From contig JNKJ01000021.1 of assembly GCA_000702025.1 (NCBI GenBank), forward strand, positions 1-64,000: 64,000 bases of DNA. Direction: 5' to 3'. The stretch is from Blautia schinkii DSM 10518. GTDB taxonomy: Bacteria > Bacillota > Clostridia > Lachnospirales > Lachnospiraceae. The position numbers and the translations under genes are program-made. Within the stretch, counting starts at the first letter, position 1. Each line of letters begins with the position of its first letter. Shown in pieces: positions 8,426-17,898 of the stretch. The notes under the pieces were generated by a model. It did no database searches. It was not told the origin of the DNA and saw only the letters and a program-made list of their open reading frames with translations.

Positions 8426-9931
8426 ATGGCAGAATATAGATTGGAGATGCGCGGCGTAAGCAAAAGCTTCCCGGGCGTCAAGGCGCTGGACAAGGTAAAC
8501 TTAAAAGTACGTCCTGGAACAGTCCACGCCCTCATGGGGGAAAACGGTGCAGGTAAGTCCACCCTCATGAAATGCCTGTTCGGCATCTATCACATGGACG
8601 AGGGTGAAGTCTTTGTTGATGGAGAAAAGGTCAATATCAGTAATCCTGATGAGGCATTACATAAAGGTCTTGCCATGGTACATCAGGAGCTGCAGCCGGT
8701 TCCGGCACGTACTATTGCGGAAAATATGTACCTGGGACGTTATCCGACAAAATCAGTAGGACCTCTGAAAGTCATTGACCACAGGACCATGAATGAGGAA
8801 GCAAAGAAATGGTTGGATAATGTTAAAATGCCCTTTGACCCAAAAAGAAAATTAGGAGAATTGTCTATTTCCCAGATGCAGTCTGTGGAAATTGCAAAAG
8901 CGGTTTCTCAGGAGGCCAAGCTGATTATTCTGGATGAGCCGACCTCTTCTCTGACAGATAATGAGGTAGAGGCATTATTTCGTATCGTTCGTGACTTGCG
9001 CGACAGAGGTGTTTCCTTTGTATTTATTTCGCATAAAATGGCAGAACTTCGCAGGATTTCCGACGACATTACCATCATGCGTGACGGCTGCTTTGTAGGC
9101 TCCTGGGAAATGAAAAACATCAGTGATGATGAAATTGTTAAGCAGATGGTTGGTCGTGAGCTGACCAATATCTATCCACCGTTGGATAATAATCCGGGTG
9201 ATGTTCTTTTGGAGGTAAATGATTTTACCAGTATCCATGCAAACTCTTTCAAAAACTGTTCCTTTAAACTTAGAAAAGGTGAAATCCTCGGCTTCGGAGG
9301 CCTTGTAGGCGCACAGCGTACCGAGCTTATGGAAGCGATTTTTGGTATTCGCCATACTGTGAGCGGGGAAGTAAAGCTCAATGGGAATAAGCTTGATATC
9401 AAACGTCCGCAGGATGCAATTAAATACGGTATTGGAATGATTACTGAGGACCGCCGCGGTTCCGGTATTCTGGGCTGTCTTTCAATTGCGGACAACGTTG
9501 CTCTTGCTTCGCTCAACCAATATCTGGAGGCCGGCATTAAGCTGGATAAGAAGAAAATTGAAGAGCTGGTGCAGGACAATGTGGCGAAGCTGAGTATTAA
9601 GACTCCAAGCAGCAAGACCTTGATTCAGGCATTGTCAGGAGGTAACCAGCAGAAGGTTATTATTTCCCGCTGGCTTGCCAATAATCCTGATGTTCTTATT
9701 ATGGATGAGCCAACACGTGGTATTGACGTAGGTGCTAAATACGAGATATATCAAATTATGATTAAGCTGGCAAAAGAAGGCAAAGGAATTATTATGATTT
9801 CTTCTGAAATGCCTGAGCTGATTGGCGTGTCAAATAGAATTATGGTTATGTGTAATGGTAAGATTACCGGGGAAGTATCCGGAGAGGAAGCAACCCAGGA
9901 AAATATTATGCATTATGCTACGCAGTTCTAA
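8426..9931 (+). CDS. mglA: galactose ABC transporter, tandem ATPase
   Basis: Cytosolic energising subunit with two fused nucleotide-binding domains, 501 residues, the usual MglA/RbsA length. Domain 1 has Walker A GENGAGKST near residue 37, signature LSISQMQSVEIAK and Walker B LIILDEPTSSL. Domain 2 has signature LSGGNQQKVI and Walker B LIMDEPTRGIDVGAK, with the degenerate Walker A usual for this family. The start at 8426 (MAEYRLEM) follows AAAGGAGAG; a longer frame from 8339 would run through the terminator hairpin and is rejected. Lies between mglB and mglC. Confidence 0.93.
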   Translation: MAEYRLEMRGVSKSFPGVKALDKVNLKVRPGTVHALMGENGAGKSTLMKCLFGIYHMDEGEVFVDGEKVNISNPDEALHKGLAMVHQELQPVPARTIAENMYLGRYPTKSVGPLKVIDHRTMNEEAKKWLDNVKMPFDPKRKLGELSISQMQSVEIAKAVSQEAKLIILDEPTSSLTDNEVEALFRIVRDLRDRGVSFVFISHKMAELRRISDDITIMRDGCFVGSWEMKNISDDEIVKQMVGRELTNIYPPLDNNPGDVLLEVNDFTSIHANSFKNCSFKLRKGEILGFGGLVGAQRTELMEAIFGIRHTVSGEVKLNGNKLDIKRPQDAIKYGIGMITEDRRGSGILGCLSIADNVALASLNQYLEAGIKLDKKKIEELVQDNVAKLSIKTPSSKTLIQALSGGNQQKVIISRWLANNPDVLIMDEPTRGIDVGAKYEIYQIMIKLAKEGKGIIMISSEMPELIGVSNRIMVMCNGKITGEVSGEEATQENIMHYATQF

Positions 9932-9949
9932 GTGAAGGAGGAGAAAAGA

Positions 9950-10939
9950 ATGGATAAAACAAAGAAATTAGATATAAAAAATATATTGATCAACAATGGT
10001 ATTATTGTATTGTTGATGATTCTTGTGCTTTATGTAAGTATTACAGTACCGACATTTAGAAGTTTTAGAAACTTGATGAACCTGGCAATCAATGCGGCTC
10101 CCCGTGTTATTATCGCACTTGGTGTAAGTGGCTGTCTGATTACGAAAGGTACCGACCTTTCCGCAGGTCGTGCAGTTGGTTTAAGTGCTTGTCTTGCTGG
10201 TATTATGCTCCAGAAACCGGATGCACCCGGCAAGATTTGGCCGAATTTCCCGCAGTTAAATGTATGGATAGTTCTTATTATCGTTATGGCTATCTGTGCT
10301 ATTTTCGGTTTGATTAACGGTATTGTTGTTTCTTTCCTGAATGTACCTGCATTCATCGGTACTCTGGGTATGCAGCTTATCGTTTACGGTATTGCCCTTG
10401 TTGTGACAAACTCCGTTCCGATCGGCGGTTACCGTGCAGACTATATCAGCGTTACACAGGGCAAGGTTGGCCCGATTCCGCTGTTGTTCATCTATTTGAT
10501 CATCGCGGCCGCGATTTTCTGGTTTGTATATAATTACACACGTCACGGAAAATATATGTATGCAATCGGCGGTAATGAAGTAGCAGCAGAGGTTTCCGGT
10601 GTTAATGTTAAAAAGACAAAAATCATCATCTACATAACAGCAGCTTGTATGTATGCAATCGCAGGTTTCCTCCTTGGCGGTAAGTCTGGCGGTACCAGTG
10701 TAAACATGGGTATGGGCTACGAGCTGGAGGCAATTGCCGCATGTACCATCGGCGGTGTGTCTGTTAATGGTGGTATCGGTAAGGTTTCCGGCGTTATCAT
10801 CGGTGTTGCGGTATTCGAGCTTTTGAAATCTGCCATGCAGTTCATGGGACTGAATACCAACTACCAGTATATCGCACAGGGTATCGTTATCGTTGTGGCG
10901 ATTGCACTTGATATTAGGAAGTATATTGCTAAGAAGTGA
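9950..10939 (+). CDS. mglC: galactose ABC transporter permease
   Basis: Membrane subunit of 329 residues, mostly hydrophobic helices (about ten segments) after a short charged N-terminus. The MglC/RbsC type is recognisable from GVSGCLITKGTDLSAGRAVG, INGIVVSFLNVPAFIGTLG, and GGNEVAAEVSGVNV followed later by IAACTIGGVSVNGGIG. The start at 9950 follows AAGGAGGAG, 18 bases inside a longer frame. Completes mglBAC. Confidence 0.93.
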   Translation: MDKTKKLDIKNILINNGIIVLLMILVLYVSITVPTFRSFRNLMNLAINAAPRVIIALGVSGCLITKGTDLSAGRAVGLSACLAGIMLQKPDAPGKIWPNFPQLNVWIVLIIVMAICAIFGLINGIVVSFLNVPAFIGTLGMQLIVYGIALVVTNSVPIGGYRADYISVTQGKVGPIPLLFIYLIIAAAIFWFVYNYTRHGKYMYAIGGNEVAAEVSGVNVKKTKIIIYITAACMYAIAGFLLGGKSGGTSVNMGMGYELEAIAACTIGGVSVNGGIGKVSGVIIGVAVFELLKSAMQFMGLNTNYQYIAQGIVIVVAIALDIRKYIAKK

Positions 10940-10981
10940 TGGAATTTTAGGGGGTTAAAATTTATTAAGACCTTGAGGACC

Positions 10982-11029
10982 TTGAGGGGGACAAGCTCGG
11001 AGTTGCGAAAGCCCGCATGTCCCCCTCAA
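10982..11029. terminator. long hairpin after mglC
   Basis: Perfect 12-bp inverted repeat TTGAGGGGGACA (10982-10993) / TGTCCCCCTCAA (11018-11029) with a 24-base loop. No T-run follows, so an intrinsic terminator is uncertain. It may instead protect mRNA 3' ends on either strand, since the PIN gene ends just to the right. Confidence 0.5.
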
Positions 11030-11082
11030 ACTCCCCCTGTTGGGCACGCTGGATGTGGCGGGCGGGAGTTTGTTGGAAGGGG

Positions 11083-11739
11083 TTATATTAATTTGCTTAG
11101 CGATGTTAATTTTGGCTTGATTTTTATTTTGTGTTTGTCAATTTGTTTTTCTATCCATTTCTTATCTTCATTTCGATAGGGAGCACTCCAGAAACGTCTG
11201 ATGAATTTAGCTACTTGGCTTCTAAAGGACCAATTTAAATTGGATGCTGAGTTGATTTGATTAAAATCTTGTACTGTTTCAAATTCGTTTGCTTTTCCAA
11301 ATAAATATCTCAAAATCAGTACATCAGCAAAATTGAATGGCATTATATCATCTTCGAATTGTAACAGGGACATATATGGACCACCTTGTTTTGTATCGTC
11401 TGTAACTAATGAATATGTACCGATTGTCTGAGCAAGTGAAATAGCATAAACTTCCCCTAGATCACCAGCTCCATACAATAATCTGTTTTCGTGGACGTTC
11501 TCCTGAAATATTTTAAAGACAGCTTCTTCTTTTAATTTATCATTTGTATACAGTTCTATCCTGCCTGCATGAATATCGGCATCAATAATATTTAGCAAAT
11601 CCGCAGCATGATTGGCGAGTTCAATATTTCGTATCTGTTCGTAGATAAAGACGCCATCATCGAAAAAGTTTAATAATATATTTTGCAGATTGGCACGATA
11701 AAAGTGTATAATCACATCTGTATCTAAAGAAGCTTTCAA
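11083..11739 (-). CDS. PIN-like domain protein
   Basis: Putative metal-dependent ribonuclease of 218 residues. The N-terminus MKASLDTDVIIHFYRANLQN gives the first acidic residues of a PIN fold. Further acidic positions are visible at GAGDLGEVYAISLA and in SLVTDD, in the order expected for PIN domains. It is longer than VapC toxins (about 130 residues), with a C-terminal part that I do not recognise. Its start overlaps the stop of the ImmA/IrrE-like gene by 4 bp (ATGA), so the two are translationally coupled. Likely the effector of the three-gene operon. Confidence 0.75.
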   Translation of the reverse strand: MKASLDTDVIIHFYRANLQNILLNFFDDGVFIYEQIRNIELANHAADLLNIIDADIHAGRIELYTNDKLKEEAVFKIFQENVHENRLLYGAGDLGEVYAISLAQTIGTYSLVTDDTKQGGPYMSLLQFEDDIMPFNFADVLILRYLFGKANEFETVQDFNQINSASNLNWSFRSQVAKFIRRFWSAPYRNEDKKWIEKQIDKHKIKIKPKLTSLSKLI

Positions 11740-12554
11740 TCTTCTAAACCTCCTATAAGTTCATCAAGGTTATCATTGTCTGCGCTGTGATTAACAAGTT
11801 TATCATTTATATCCTCAACTGTAAGGTGATAGTAATCCAATGCTTTTTCTAGTGTTTCTATGGGAATTGCTTTTTGATTGTAATTGTAAATTACATAATC
11901 AATGTATTCATAAGGTATGCTGATTGCCTTACTGGGTTCGTTTAATTTGCTGTTGCCGCCAACGCTTATCAGCAAATTGCCAACGCGTGTTTGATTTTTC
12001 TCACTGTCTAAACGTATTCTTTCGGGTAGGTCAATTTTTCTGAGATTCTCCAGGCGATTTAGGGTGGTTTCAAAGCTTACATTAAATTCAGACATTATAC
12101 GAGCGATGTCCATAGCCGATAAACCGTCTTTTTCGAAATTGTTAATTTCTAAATCTAAGAATTTGTCTACTTCATCTGCCGGCATCAATAGGCAGGCAGC
12201 AAAATAATTTGCTTCTTGCTCTTTATCGTCTGTGCTTCTTCCGGATATTGTGATTGTATCATCAATAAATGATGCAGTATTGTCCATATGCAAGGTGGAA
12301 TGTCCAATCTCATGGGCTAAAGTAAACAGTTCTCTTGCTAATCTACTGCTCGTGTTTGTGAATATAACCATATCATTGTCTTTTTTTATGGTGAATCCAA
12401 GATCGGATTCCTCGCTTAGGGGATATCTCAATAATTTATAGCCAAGACGCTCGCAATCTTTGAATAAGTCGATGATTCCATAGCGGCTGATCTTGCATTT
12501 TTCTCGAAAAGAGCAGGCTTTTATTCTAATTTCTTTTTTTCTGTTTTCATCCAT
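11736..12554 (-). CDS. ImmA/IrrE family metallo-endopeptidase
   Basis: Zinc peptidase of 272 residues. The HExxH motif is present as LAHEIGHSTLH near residue 87, with the third ligand probably within the following EQEANYFAACLLMPADEV, the typical COG2856 continuation. Relatives cleave XRE-type repressors after DNA damage or stress to derepress a neighbouring gene. Here it lies 11 bp behind an XRE repressor and overlaps a PIN-domain gene, so cleavage of the 110-residue XRE protein is the natural inference. The C-terminal ~80 residues are not recognisable. Confidence 0.85.
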   Translation of the reverse strand: MDENRKKEIRIKACSFREKCKISRYGIIDLFKDCERLGYKLLRYPLSEESDLGFTIKKDNDMVIFTNTSSRLARELFTLAHEIGHSTLHMDNTASFIDDTITISGRSTDDKEQEANYFAACLLMPADEVDKFLDLEINNFEKDGLSAMDIARIMSEFNVSFETTLNRLENLRKIDLPERIRLDSEKNQTRVGNLLISVGGNSKLNEPSKAISIPYEYIDYVIYNYNQKAIPIETLEKALDYYHLTVEDINDKLVNHSADNDNLDELIGGLED

Positions 12555-12565
12555 ACCAATTTCCT

Positions 12566-12898
12566 CTAATCCGTATCATTATGTTGAAGCTTGTTATACA
12601 GATGCTTATTTGCGTAGAAAAGCTCTATCATATCAAAGATTATTTTTGACGACAAGTTTTCTCTGCCTGCTCTGTAAGCGACAGCGGGTGCCTCGTCTAA
12701 TACTTTAGTTATATCGCCCACTGTAACACCTAAAATTTTTGCAATCTGAGAGAGAATTTCAAGAGTAATATTGTTATTTCCAGACTCAATGCGGGCATAT
12801 TTCTGTCTGCTGATTCCAATCTGGGCGGAAATCTGTTCCTGAGTTAAACCTTTCGCACATCTTAGTGCTTTAATACGGCTTCCTAATAATTCATTCAT
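12566..12898 (-). CDS. XRE-family transcriptional regulator
   Basis: DNA-binding repressor of 110 residues. The HTH runs from IKALRCAKGLTQEQISAQIG through ISRQKYARIESGNNNITLEI, a classical XRE pattern. The start at 12898 follows AGGAGGG; the longer frame to 12949 runs through the promoter. Promoter and an overlapping palindrome lie just upstream, so autorepression is likely. First gene of the XRE/ImmA/PIN operon. Confidence 0.88.
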   Translation of the reverse strand: MNELLGSRIKALRCAKGLTQEQISAQIGISRQKYARIESGNNNITLEILSQIAKILGVTVGDITKVLDEAPAVAYRAGRENLSSKIIFDMIELFYANKHLYNKLQHNDTD

Positions 12899-12921
12899 GA
12901 TAATCCCTCCTATGATACAAT

Positions 12922-12949
12922 ATTTTACTATTATTATAGTAATTGTCAA
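12922..12949 (-). promoter_or_regulatory. promoter and operator of the XRE/ImmA/PIN operon
   Basis: On the minus strand TTGACA (12944-12949), 16 bp, TAAAAT (12922-12927). A palindrome TTACTAT-n4-ATAGTAA (12925-12942) occupies the spacer and the -10, the position expected for an autorepressor site. Confidence 0.7.
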
Positions 12950-12985
12950 GCTTAGGAGTTATGTTTTTGGAACGTTTATTTCTGA

Positions 12986-13005
12986 ATGTAATAAAAATAT
13001 TACAT
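12986..13005. promoter_or_regulatory. palindrome ATGTAATA-AAAA-TATTACAT
   Basis: Perfect 8-bp arms upstream of the XRE promoter and downstream of the DeoR gene. It could be a second operator or a weak terminator; no T-run follows on the minus strand. Confidence 0.45.
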
Positions 13006-13062
13006 GCGTGTAGACAATTTATCACTATAGCGTTTTTATAAAAGCGTTTATTATGACAAAGC

Positions 13063-13851
13063 TCATGTGACAGGGCATTCTTCTTCTGCTATAATGAGGT
13101 TTACATTGGCTTCTATGTATTCGCGGTCCAAGCCGGTGGGCAGGCGGTCGGTGATGAGGTAGTCGATGGCTCCGGAAAAGTCGGCGAATTTGCCGATGTA
13201 GGAGTCGTTGAATTTGGTGTGGTCGGCTATGATGAATTTCTGTTTGGCGGCGGAGATCATGCCTTTTTTGATGGAGCTGTCGTTGAAGTTTGGGTCGGAA
13301 TAGCCGAAGTAGATGTCGATTCCGGTGGTTCCGAGGAAGCATTTGTCTACGCGGATATTTTTGAGCAGGGTATCGGCGAGGGCGCCGAAGGTGCTGTCCA
13401 TGTCGCGCCTTACCTGACCTCCGATGTGGAAGAGGTCCATGTCGCAGCGGGACTGTAGGAGGGCAATGGCTTTAAAGGAGTTGGTTACAATGGTTAAGTT
13501 TTTCTTCGGGCCTTCGATGATGAGGTGGACCAGTTCGAGGGCTGTTGTGGAGGCGTCCAGGAGTATGGCATCGTTGTCCTCTATGAAATGATAGGCGCAT
13601 TGGGCAATCATTTTTTTCTCTGATGGACAGCGGATGGAAAGCTCTTCCTGGGTAAGGCTTTTGCTGGTGGATTTTAGTGGGATGGCGCCTCCGTGGATCC
13701 TGCATACTTTTTTCTGTGCCTGGAGTTCGTCCAGGTCACGTCTGATCGTGACTTCAGTGGTGCTGAATAATTCGCTGAGGTCGCTTACTCTTACAATCTT
13801 ATTTGTATTTACCAGTTCGATTATTTTATCTCTGCGTTCCTGGGCTAACAT
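13063..13851 (-). CDS. DeoR/GlpR-family regulator
   Basis: Sugar-phosphate-responsive transcription factor of 262 residues. The N-terminal winged helix reads RRDKIIELVNTNKIVRVSDL, then FSTTEVTIRRDLDELQAQKK, the DeoR signature. The C-terminal sensor domain has AILLDASTTALELV and LTIVTNSF, typical of the DeoR-C fold that binds phosphorylated sugars. It is transcribed divergently from the ABC/Dha-kinase/aldolase cluster across a 345-bp gap, so control of that cluster by a phosphorylated intermediate is the likely role. Confidence 0.9.
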   Translation of the reverse strand: MLAQERRDKIIELVNTNKIVRVSDLSELFSTTEVTIRRDLDELQAQKKVCRIHGGAIPLKSTSKSLTQEELSIRCPSEKKMIAQCAYHFIEDNDAILLDASTTALELVHLIIEGPKKNLTIVTNSFKAIALLQSRCDMDLFHIGGQVRRDMDSTFGALADTLLKNIRVDKCFLGTTGIDIYFGYSDPNFNDSSIKKGMISAAKQKFIIADHTKFNDSYIGKFADFSGAIDYLITDRLPTGLDREYIEANVNLIIAEEECPVT

Positions 13852-14108
13852 AATTTCTCCGTTTCTTTCTTGAAGGTATATTGTCTGAGTTTTCGTTTGT
13901 AAAAGTACATATTGTTCTGTTTCTTAATCTTTATTTTATCAAAATCCCATGAAAAAGAAATAGGTAAAAGTACAAAAATACGTGCGGGCTATTTGTGGAA
14001 AAAATAAAAAAAATAAAAAAACGTAAATTCGAGGAAATAAAAACAAACAAATATAAAAGCAGTATTTTGTGTATTACTCACAAAAAGTAATTGACGGAAG
14101 AAAAATAA

Positions 14109-14137
14109 TTGACTTTTAGAATAATATGTTCTACACT
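14109..14137 (+). promoter_or_regulatory. promoter of the sugar ABC/Dha-kinase cluster
   Basis: TTGACT (14109-14114), 17 bp, TACACT (14132-14137), 60 bases before the binding-protein start. The 13852-14196 gap is very A-rich and otherwise shows only possible short repeats; a DeoR operator is expected there but not identified. Confidence 0.6.
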
Positions 14138-14196
14138 TAAGTCACTCAAGCGAGAACAACGAATAAAAACAAACAAAAAGAAAAGGAGGAAACAAA

Positions 14197-15162
14197 ATGA
14201 AGAAAAGAATGATGGGGATTATCTTAAGTGCCGCGTTGGCAGCTACTACACTGGCAGTTCCGGCAGCAGTACACGCAGAGGCGGAAGGCGGAGCAGAGGA
14301 AGCGTATCAGGTTGGATTTATCGTAGGATCCAGAGAGCACGTTTTCTACAATCTGATTGAGAGTGCTATTAAGGAGAAATGTGAAGAACTGGGAATCGAA
14401 GCTCTTTGCTATGACGGTGAGCTGGATGCTAATATTCAGTCGAATCATATTGAGAATCTGGTCGCTATGAAGGTTGACGCGATTGCGCTGGCAACTGTTG
14501 ATGCAGCGGGTGTGGGTCCGGCTATCAAGGCAGCGGATGCGGCAGGAATTCCTGTATTTACTTTTGACTCCGGCTGTGACACGGTAGACTGTATTGTCAG
14601 CCATGTAGGTACAGATAATGTGAAGGGCGGAGAGTTAGGCGCAGAGGTTGTTCAGGATTTATTAGGTGAAGAAGGTGGTAAAGTTGGATTTATCGGAAAC
14701 CCTGCTTCCGCAGCATGTCTGGACAGAGAGAATGGATTCCTGACCACCATGGAGAAGGTGGATAACATTGAAGTTGAATTTAATGGAAACTACCAGGGTG
14801 ACGCGAATGTTGCGGCATCTCTTGTACAGGACTGGCTGACAGCAGATCCTGAGCTGGATGCAATCTTCTGTGCGGGTGACCCTGCAGCTTCTGGTGCGCT
14901 TGCATCCATTAAGTCAGCTGGAGCCAGCACCTTAATCATCGGTTATGACGGAAATCCGGAAGCAATCGACGCAATCTATGCGAAGGACGGCGACGGAAAA
15001 TGGTGGGTATCTGAGATTTCCCAGAATCCTCCGCTTATCGGTTCTACCATTGTTGAGCAGATACACAAATATCTGACAGAAGGCAAGGTTGATGCAGAAC
15101 AGATTCCTATTGACCCATATATCATCGACTACGATTACATTGTAGAAGAGGGTCTGAAATAA
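14197..15162 (+). CDS. sugar ABC transporter substrate-binding protein
   Basis: RbsB-like extracellular binding protein, 321 residues. Signal peptide MKKRMMGIILSAALAATTLA with cleavage after VHA; no lipobox. The mature part has GFIVGSREHVFYNLIESAIK, then VDAIALATVDAAG, IPVFTFDSG and AIFCAGDPAASGAL, the type I binding-protein pattern of the pentose/polyol subgroup. The ligand is not readable; the Dha-kinase and aldolase genes downstream suggest a C4-C6 ketose or polyol. Start preceded by AAAAGGAGGAAAC. First gene of the cluster; a weak hairpin follows at 15255-15276. Confidence 0.9.
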   Translation: MKKRMMGIILSAALAATTLAVPAAVHAEAEGGAEEAYQVGFIVGSREHVFYNLIESAIKEKCEELGIEALCYDGELDANIQSNHIENLVAMKVDAIALATVDAAGVGPAIKAADAAGIPVFTFDSGCDTVDCIVSHVGTDNVKGGELGAEVVQDLLGEEGGKVGFIGNPASAACLDRENGFLTTMEKVDNIEVEFNGNYQGDANVAASLVQDWLTADPELDAIFCAGDPAASGALASIKSAGASTLIIGYDGNPEAIDAIYAKDGDGKWWVSEISQNPPLIGSTIVEQIHKYLTEGKVDAEQIPIDPYIIDYDYIVEEGLK

Positions 15163-15307
15163 GTATAGCAATATCTGAAGCAAGTAGAGTTAAGTCTGCA
15201 ACAATCAGATAAACAAACGTAGCAAAGAAATAAGGATGGGATCGCTGCAAAGTACATATTGGGACTGGCGGCGGTCCTTTTCTATTAAAAAGTGAGCGGG
15301 ATAGCAT

Positions 15308-16831
15308 ATGGATAAAAAAGAAAACACAAATCAGCCAATCCTACAGGTAAAGAATATATCAAAGGTTTTTCCGGGTGTTAAGGCCCTGACCGATATATCG
15401 ATCGACTTTTATCCGGGAGAGGTACACGCTCTGCTGGGTGAGAACGGCGCAGGAAAGTCAACCCTGATCAAGATTATTTCAGGAGTCTACACGCCCACGG
15501 AAGGAAAGGTCATATTTGAAAACCAGGAGAAGCATTATAAAAATCCGGGTGAGGCGCTGGACTGCGGGATATCCGTTATCCACCAGGAGCTGAGTATCGC
15601 CAATGAGCTGTCGGTTGCGGAAAATATTTATGTAGGACGCGAACCATCTACAGGAAAAAAGGGCTTTATCCTGAACAGAAAAAGGATGGAGCAGGATGCG
15701 CAGAAGGCTCTGGATTTTATGGGCGTTGATATTAAGTCCACGGACATTGCGGGGAAACTTTCCGCCGCACAGCAGCAGATGATTGAGATTGCCAAGGTTA
15801 TCACCAGAAACTCTAAGCTTGTGATTATGGACGAGCCTACTTCTTCCTTGTCAGACAGTGAGATTGAAGCACTTTTTAAGCAGGTGGAGCTGTTAAAGAA
15901 GAATAACGTAGCAATCATATATATCACCCACAGATTAAAGGAGCTTCCGGTGATTGCAGACAGAGTAACCATTTTACGTGACGGTCAGTTCGTAAAAAGC
16001 TGTTTGTTTAAAGACATTACAGAAGCGGAAATCGTAGCTAATATGGTAGGCCGTGAGATTTCTGATTACTACAACCAGCAGGAGCATACTCGGCGCAAGG
16101 AGATGCTGCGTGTGGAGAATCTCACAGTGGAGGGACTCTTTAAGGATATCTCATTTACGGCTTATCAGGGAGAGATTCTGGGCGTGGCAGGTCTGGTAGG
16201 AGCGAAGCGTACAGAAGTGATGGAAACCATTTTTGCCGACAGAAAGAAAACCTCGGGAAAGGTCTATGTACAGGGAGAGGAAGTACACTTAAAATCGCCC
16301 CGTGACGCCATTGCCCATAAGATTGGTTTTGTAACTGAGGACAGGCGGCGTACCGGCCTTATGCTGGAAGCCTCGATTAAGAATAATATTGTGCTCCCAA
16401 GTCTGAAGATGACGAAGAAAAAGGGCGGTATCCTAAACCCGAAATGGGAAAAGCAGGTTTGTGACGAATACTTTGGCAAGTTAAAGATTAAGGCTCCCAA
16501 TATGAATACCCTGATTAAGAATCTTTCCGGCGGCAACCAGCAGAAGGTTATTCTGGCAAAGTGGCTGGTAGCCCAGTCAGAGATATTAATCCTGGATGAA
16601 CCTACCAGAGGTATTGACGTAAATGCAAAGGCGGAATTCTATGGACTGATGAATGCCTTTGTGGAAGAGGGAGGCTGCATTGTGATGGTTTCTTCGGAGA
16701 TGCCGGAAATCCTAGGAGTATCAGACCGTGTAATGGTTATGCGTGAGGGTGTGAAATGCGGGGAATTAGCGAAGGAAGAGGCAACAGAGTACAGGATCAT
16801 GCAGCTTGCAAGTATACAGAGTGAAGCGTAA
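15308..16831 (+). CDS. sugar ABC transporter, tandem ATPase
   Basis: RbsA-like ATPase of 507 residues with two fused domains. Domain 1: GENGAGKST, signature region LSAAQQQMIEIAK, Walker B LVIMDEPTSSL. Domain 2: LSGGNQQKVILAK and LILDEPTRGIDVNAK. All expected catalytic residues are present. Paired with the binding protein upstream and the permease at 16904. The start lies at an ATG behind GTGAGCGGGATAG, a modest binding site. Confidence 0.9.
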   Translation: MDKKENTNQPILQVKNISKVFPGVKALTDISIDFYPGEVHALLGENGAGKSTLIKIISGVYTPTEGKVIFENQEKHYKNPGEALDCGISVIHQELSIANELSVAENIYVGREPSTGKKGFILNRKRMEQDAQKALDFMGVDIKSTDIAGKLSAAQQQMIEIAKVITRNSKLVIMDEPTSSLSDSEIEALFKQVELLKKNNVAIIYITHRLKELPVIADRVTILRDGQFVKSCLFKDITEAEIVANMVGREISDYYNQQEHTRRKEMLRVENLTVEGLFKDISFTAYQGEILGVAGLVGAKRTEVMETIFADRKKTSGKVYVQGEEVHLKSPRDAIAHKIGFVTEDRRRTGLMLEASIKNNIVLPSLKMTKKKGGILNPKWEKQVCDEYFGKLKIKAPNMNTLIKNLSGGNQQKVILAKWLVAQSEILILDEPTRGIDVNAKAEFYGLMNAFVEEGGCIVMVSSEMPEILGVSDRVMVMREGVKCGELAKEEATEYRIMQLASIQSEA

Positions 16832-16903
16832 GTGCGCTGGCAGCGGATTACGGACATGGACTGCTGTAATCCATACAGAATGAAAGTAAAAGGGGAAGTA
16901 ACT

Positions 16904-17884
16904 ATGGAGAAATTGAAAGAATGGTCAAAGAAAAATGCGGTGGTCATCGTCCTGCTTGGACTGATCGTATTCTTTGGCATAGCAAATAAGACATTTTTAA
17001 CTCCGACCAATGTCATCAATATAACTGCACAGATGTCAATCAATGCTCTGCTCTGTGTCGGTATTACCTACGTAATCATTACCGGAGGAATTGATATCAG
17101 TATCGGTTCTGTTGCGGCATTTGCGGGAATTTTTGCTGCATATCTGGGTCTGAAATTTCCCGATGCTCCGTTGGTGATAATTCTGTTTATCCAGATCGGC
17201 AGCGCGGTGCTGATTGGAGGAATCTGTGGTCTGTTTAACGGAATCATGATTGCGAAATTTAAGGTTGTGGCAATGATCGCGACCCTTGCCATGATGACCA
17301 TGGCCAGAGGACTTGCGTATGTTATCACGGACGGTCAGCCTGTTTACGGACTTCCTGACAGCTTCGCGTGGCTGGGAGCAGGGAGGCTGCTGAAAACGGA
17401 ATCTGTGCCTCTGGGTATTATTCCGATTATTACGATTTTCACAATTATTATTGTGGTTCTCATGCATCTTCTGCTGACAAAGACTGTTTTCGGACGCCAT
17501 GTGTTTGCTGTGGGAAGTAATGAAAAGGTTGCCCACTTAAGCGGAATCAATGTGGACTGGGTGAAAATCCGTGCACACATCATCTGTTCCATCATGGCTG
17601 CGTTGGGTGGTGTATGCGTAACCTCTAAGCTGAATAACGGACAGCCGGCTGCTTGTGATGCGTATGAAATGTATGCTATTGCCGCGACGGTCCTGGGCGG
17701 CACCAGTTTCCTGGGAGGTATCGGTTCTGTGCTCCGCGCTATGATCGGCTGTGCCATTATTGCTATCATCAACAATGGTATGAACCTGATGCAGATTTCT
17801 TCCTACTGGCAGAAGGTTATTATGGGACTGATCATCCTTCTCGCTGTAATCGTTGATATGGCGCAGAAGAGAGAAAAGGATTAA
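16904..17884 (+). CDS. sugar ABC transporter permease
   Basis: RbsC-like membrane subunit of 326 residues with about ten hydrophobic segments. GVTYVIITGG has the usual family counterpart GITYVIITGGIDISIGSVAA here, with VGSNEKVAHLSGINVDWV and AATVLGGTSFLGGIGSVLRA further on. The start at 16904 follows AAAAGGGG; an in-frame extension to 16832 is rejected because it directly abuts the ATPase stop and has no binding site. Followed after 14 bp by the DhaK-like gene, indicating one operon. Confidence 0.9.
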   Translation: MEKLKEWSKKNAVVIVLLGLIVFFGIANKTFLTPTNVINITAQMSINALLCVGITYVIITGGIDISIGSVAAFAGIFAAYLGLKFPDAPLVIILFIQIGSAVLIGGICGLFNGIMIAKFKVVAMIATLAMMTMARGLAYVITDGQPVYGLPDSFAWLGAGRLLKTESVPLGIIPIITIFTIIIVVLMHLLLTKTVFGRHVFAVGSNEKVAHLSGINVDWVKIRAHIICSIMAALGGVCVTSKLNNGQPAACDAYEMYAIAATVLGGTSFLGGIGSVLRAMIGCAIIAIINNGMNLMQISSYWQKVIMGLIILLAVIVDMAQKREKD

Positions 17885-17898
17885 GCAGGTGACTACAT

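Noticed and set aside
10973-11179. 68-codon frame after mglC
   Set aside because: It runs through the hairpin and into the antisense of the PIN gene with no good start site.
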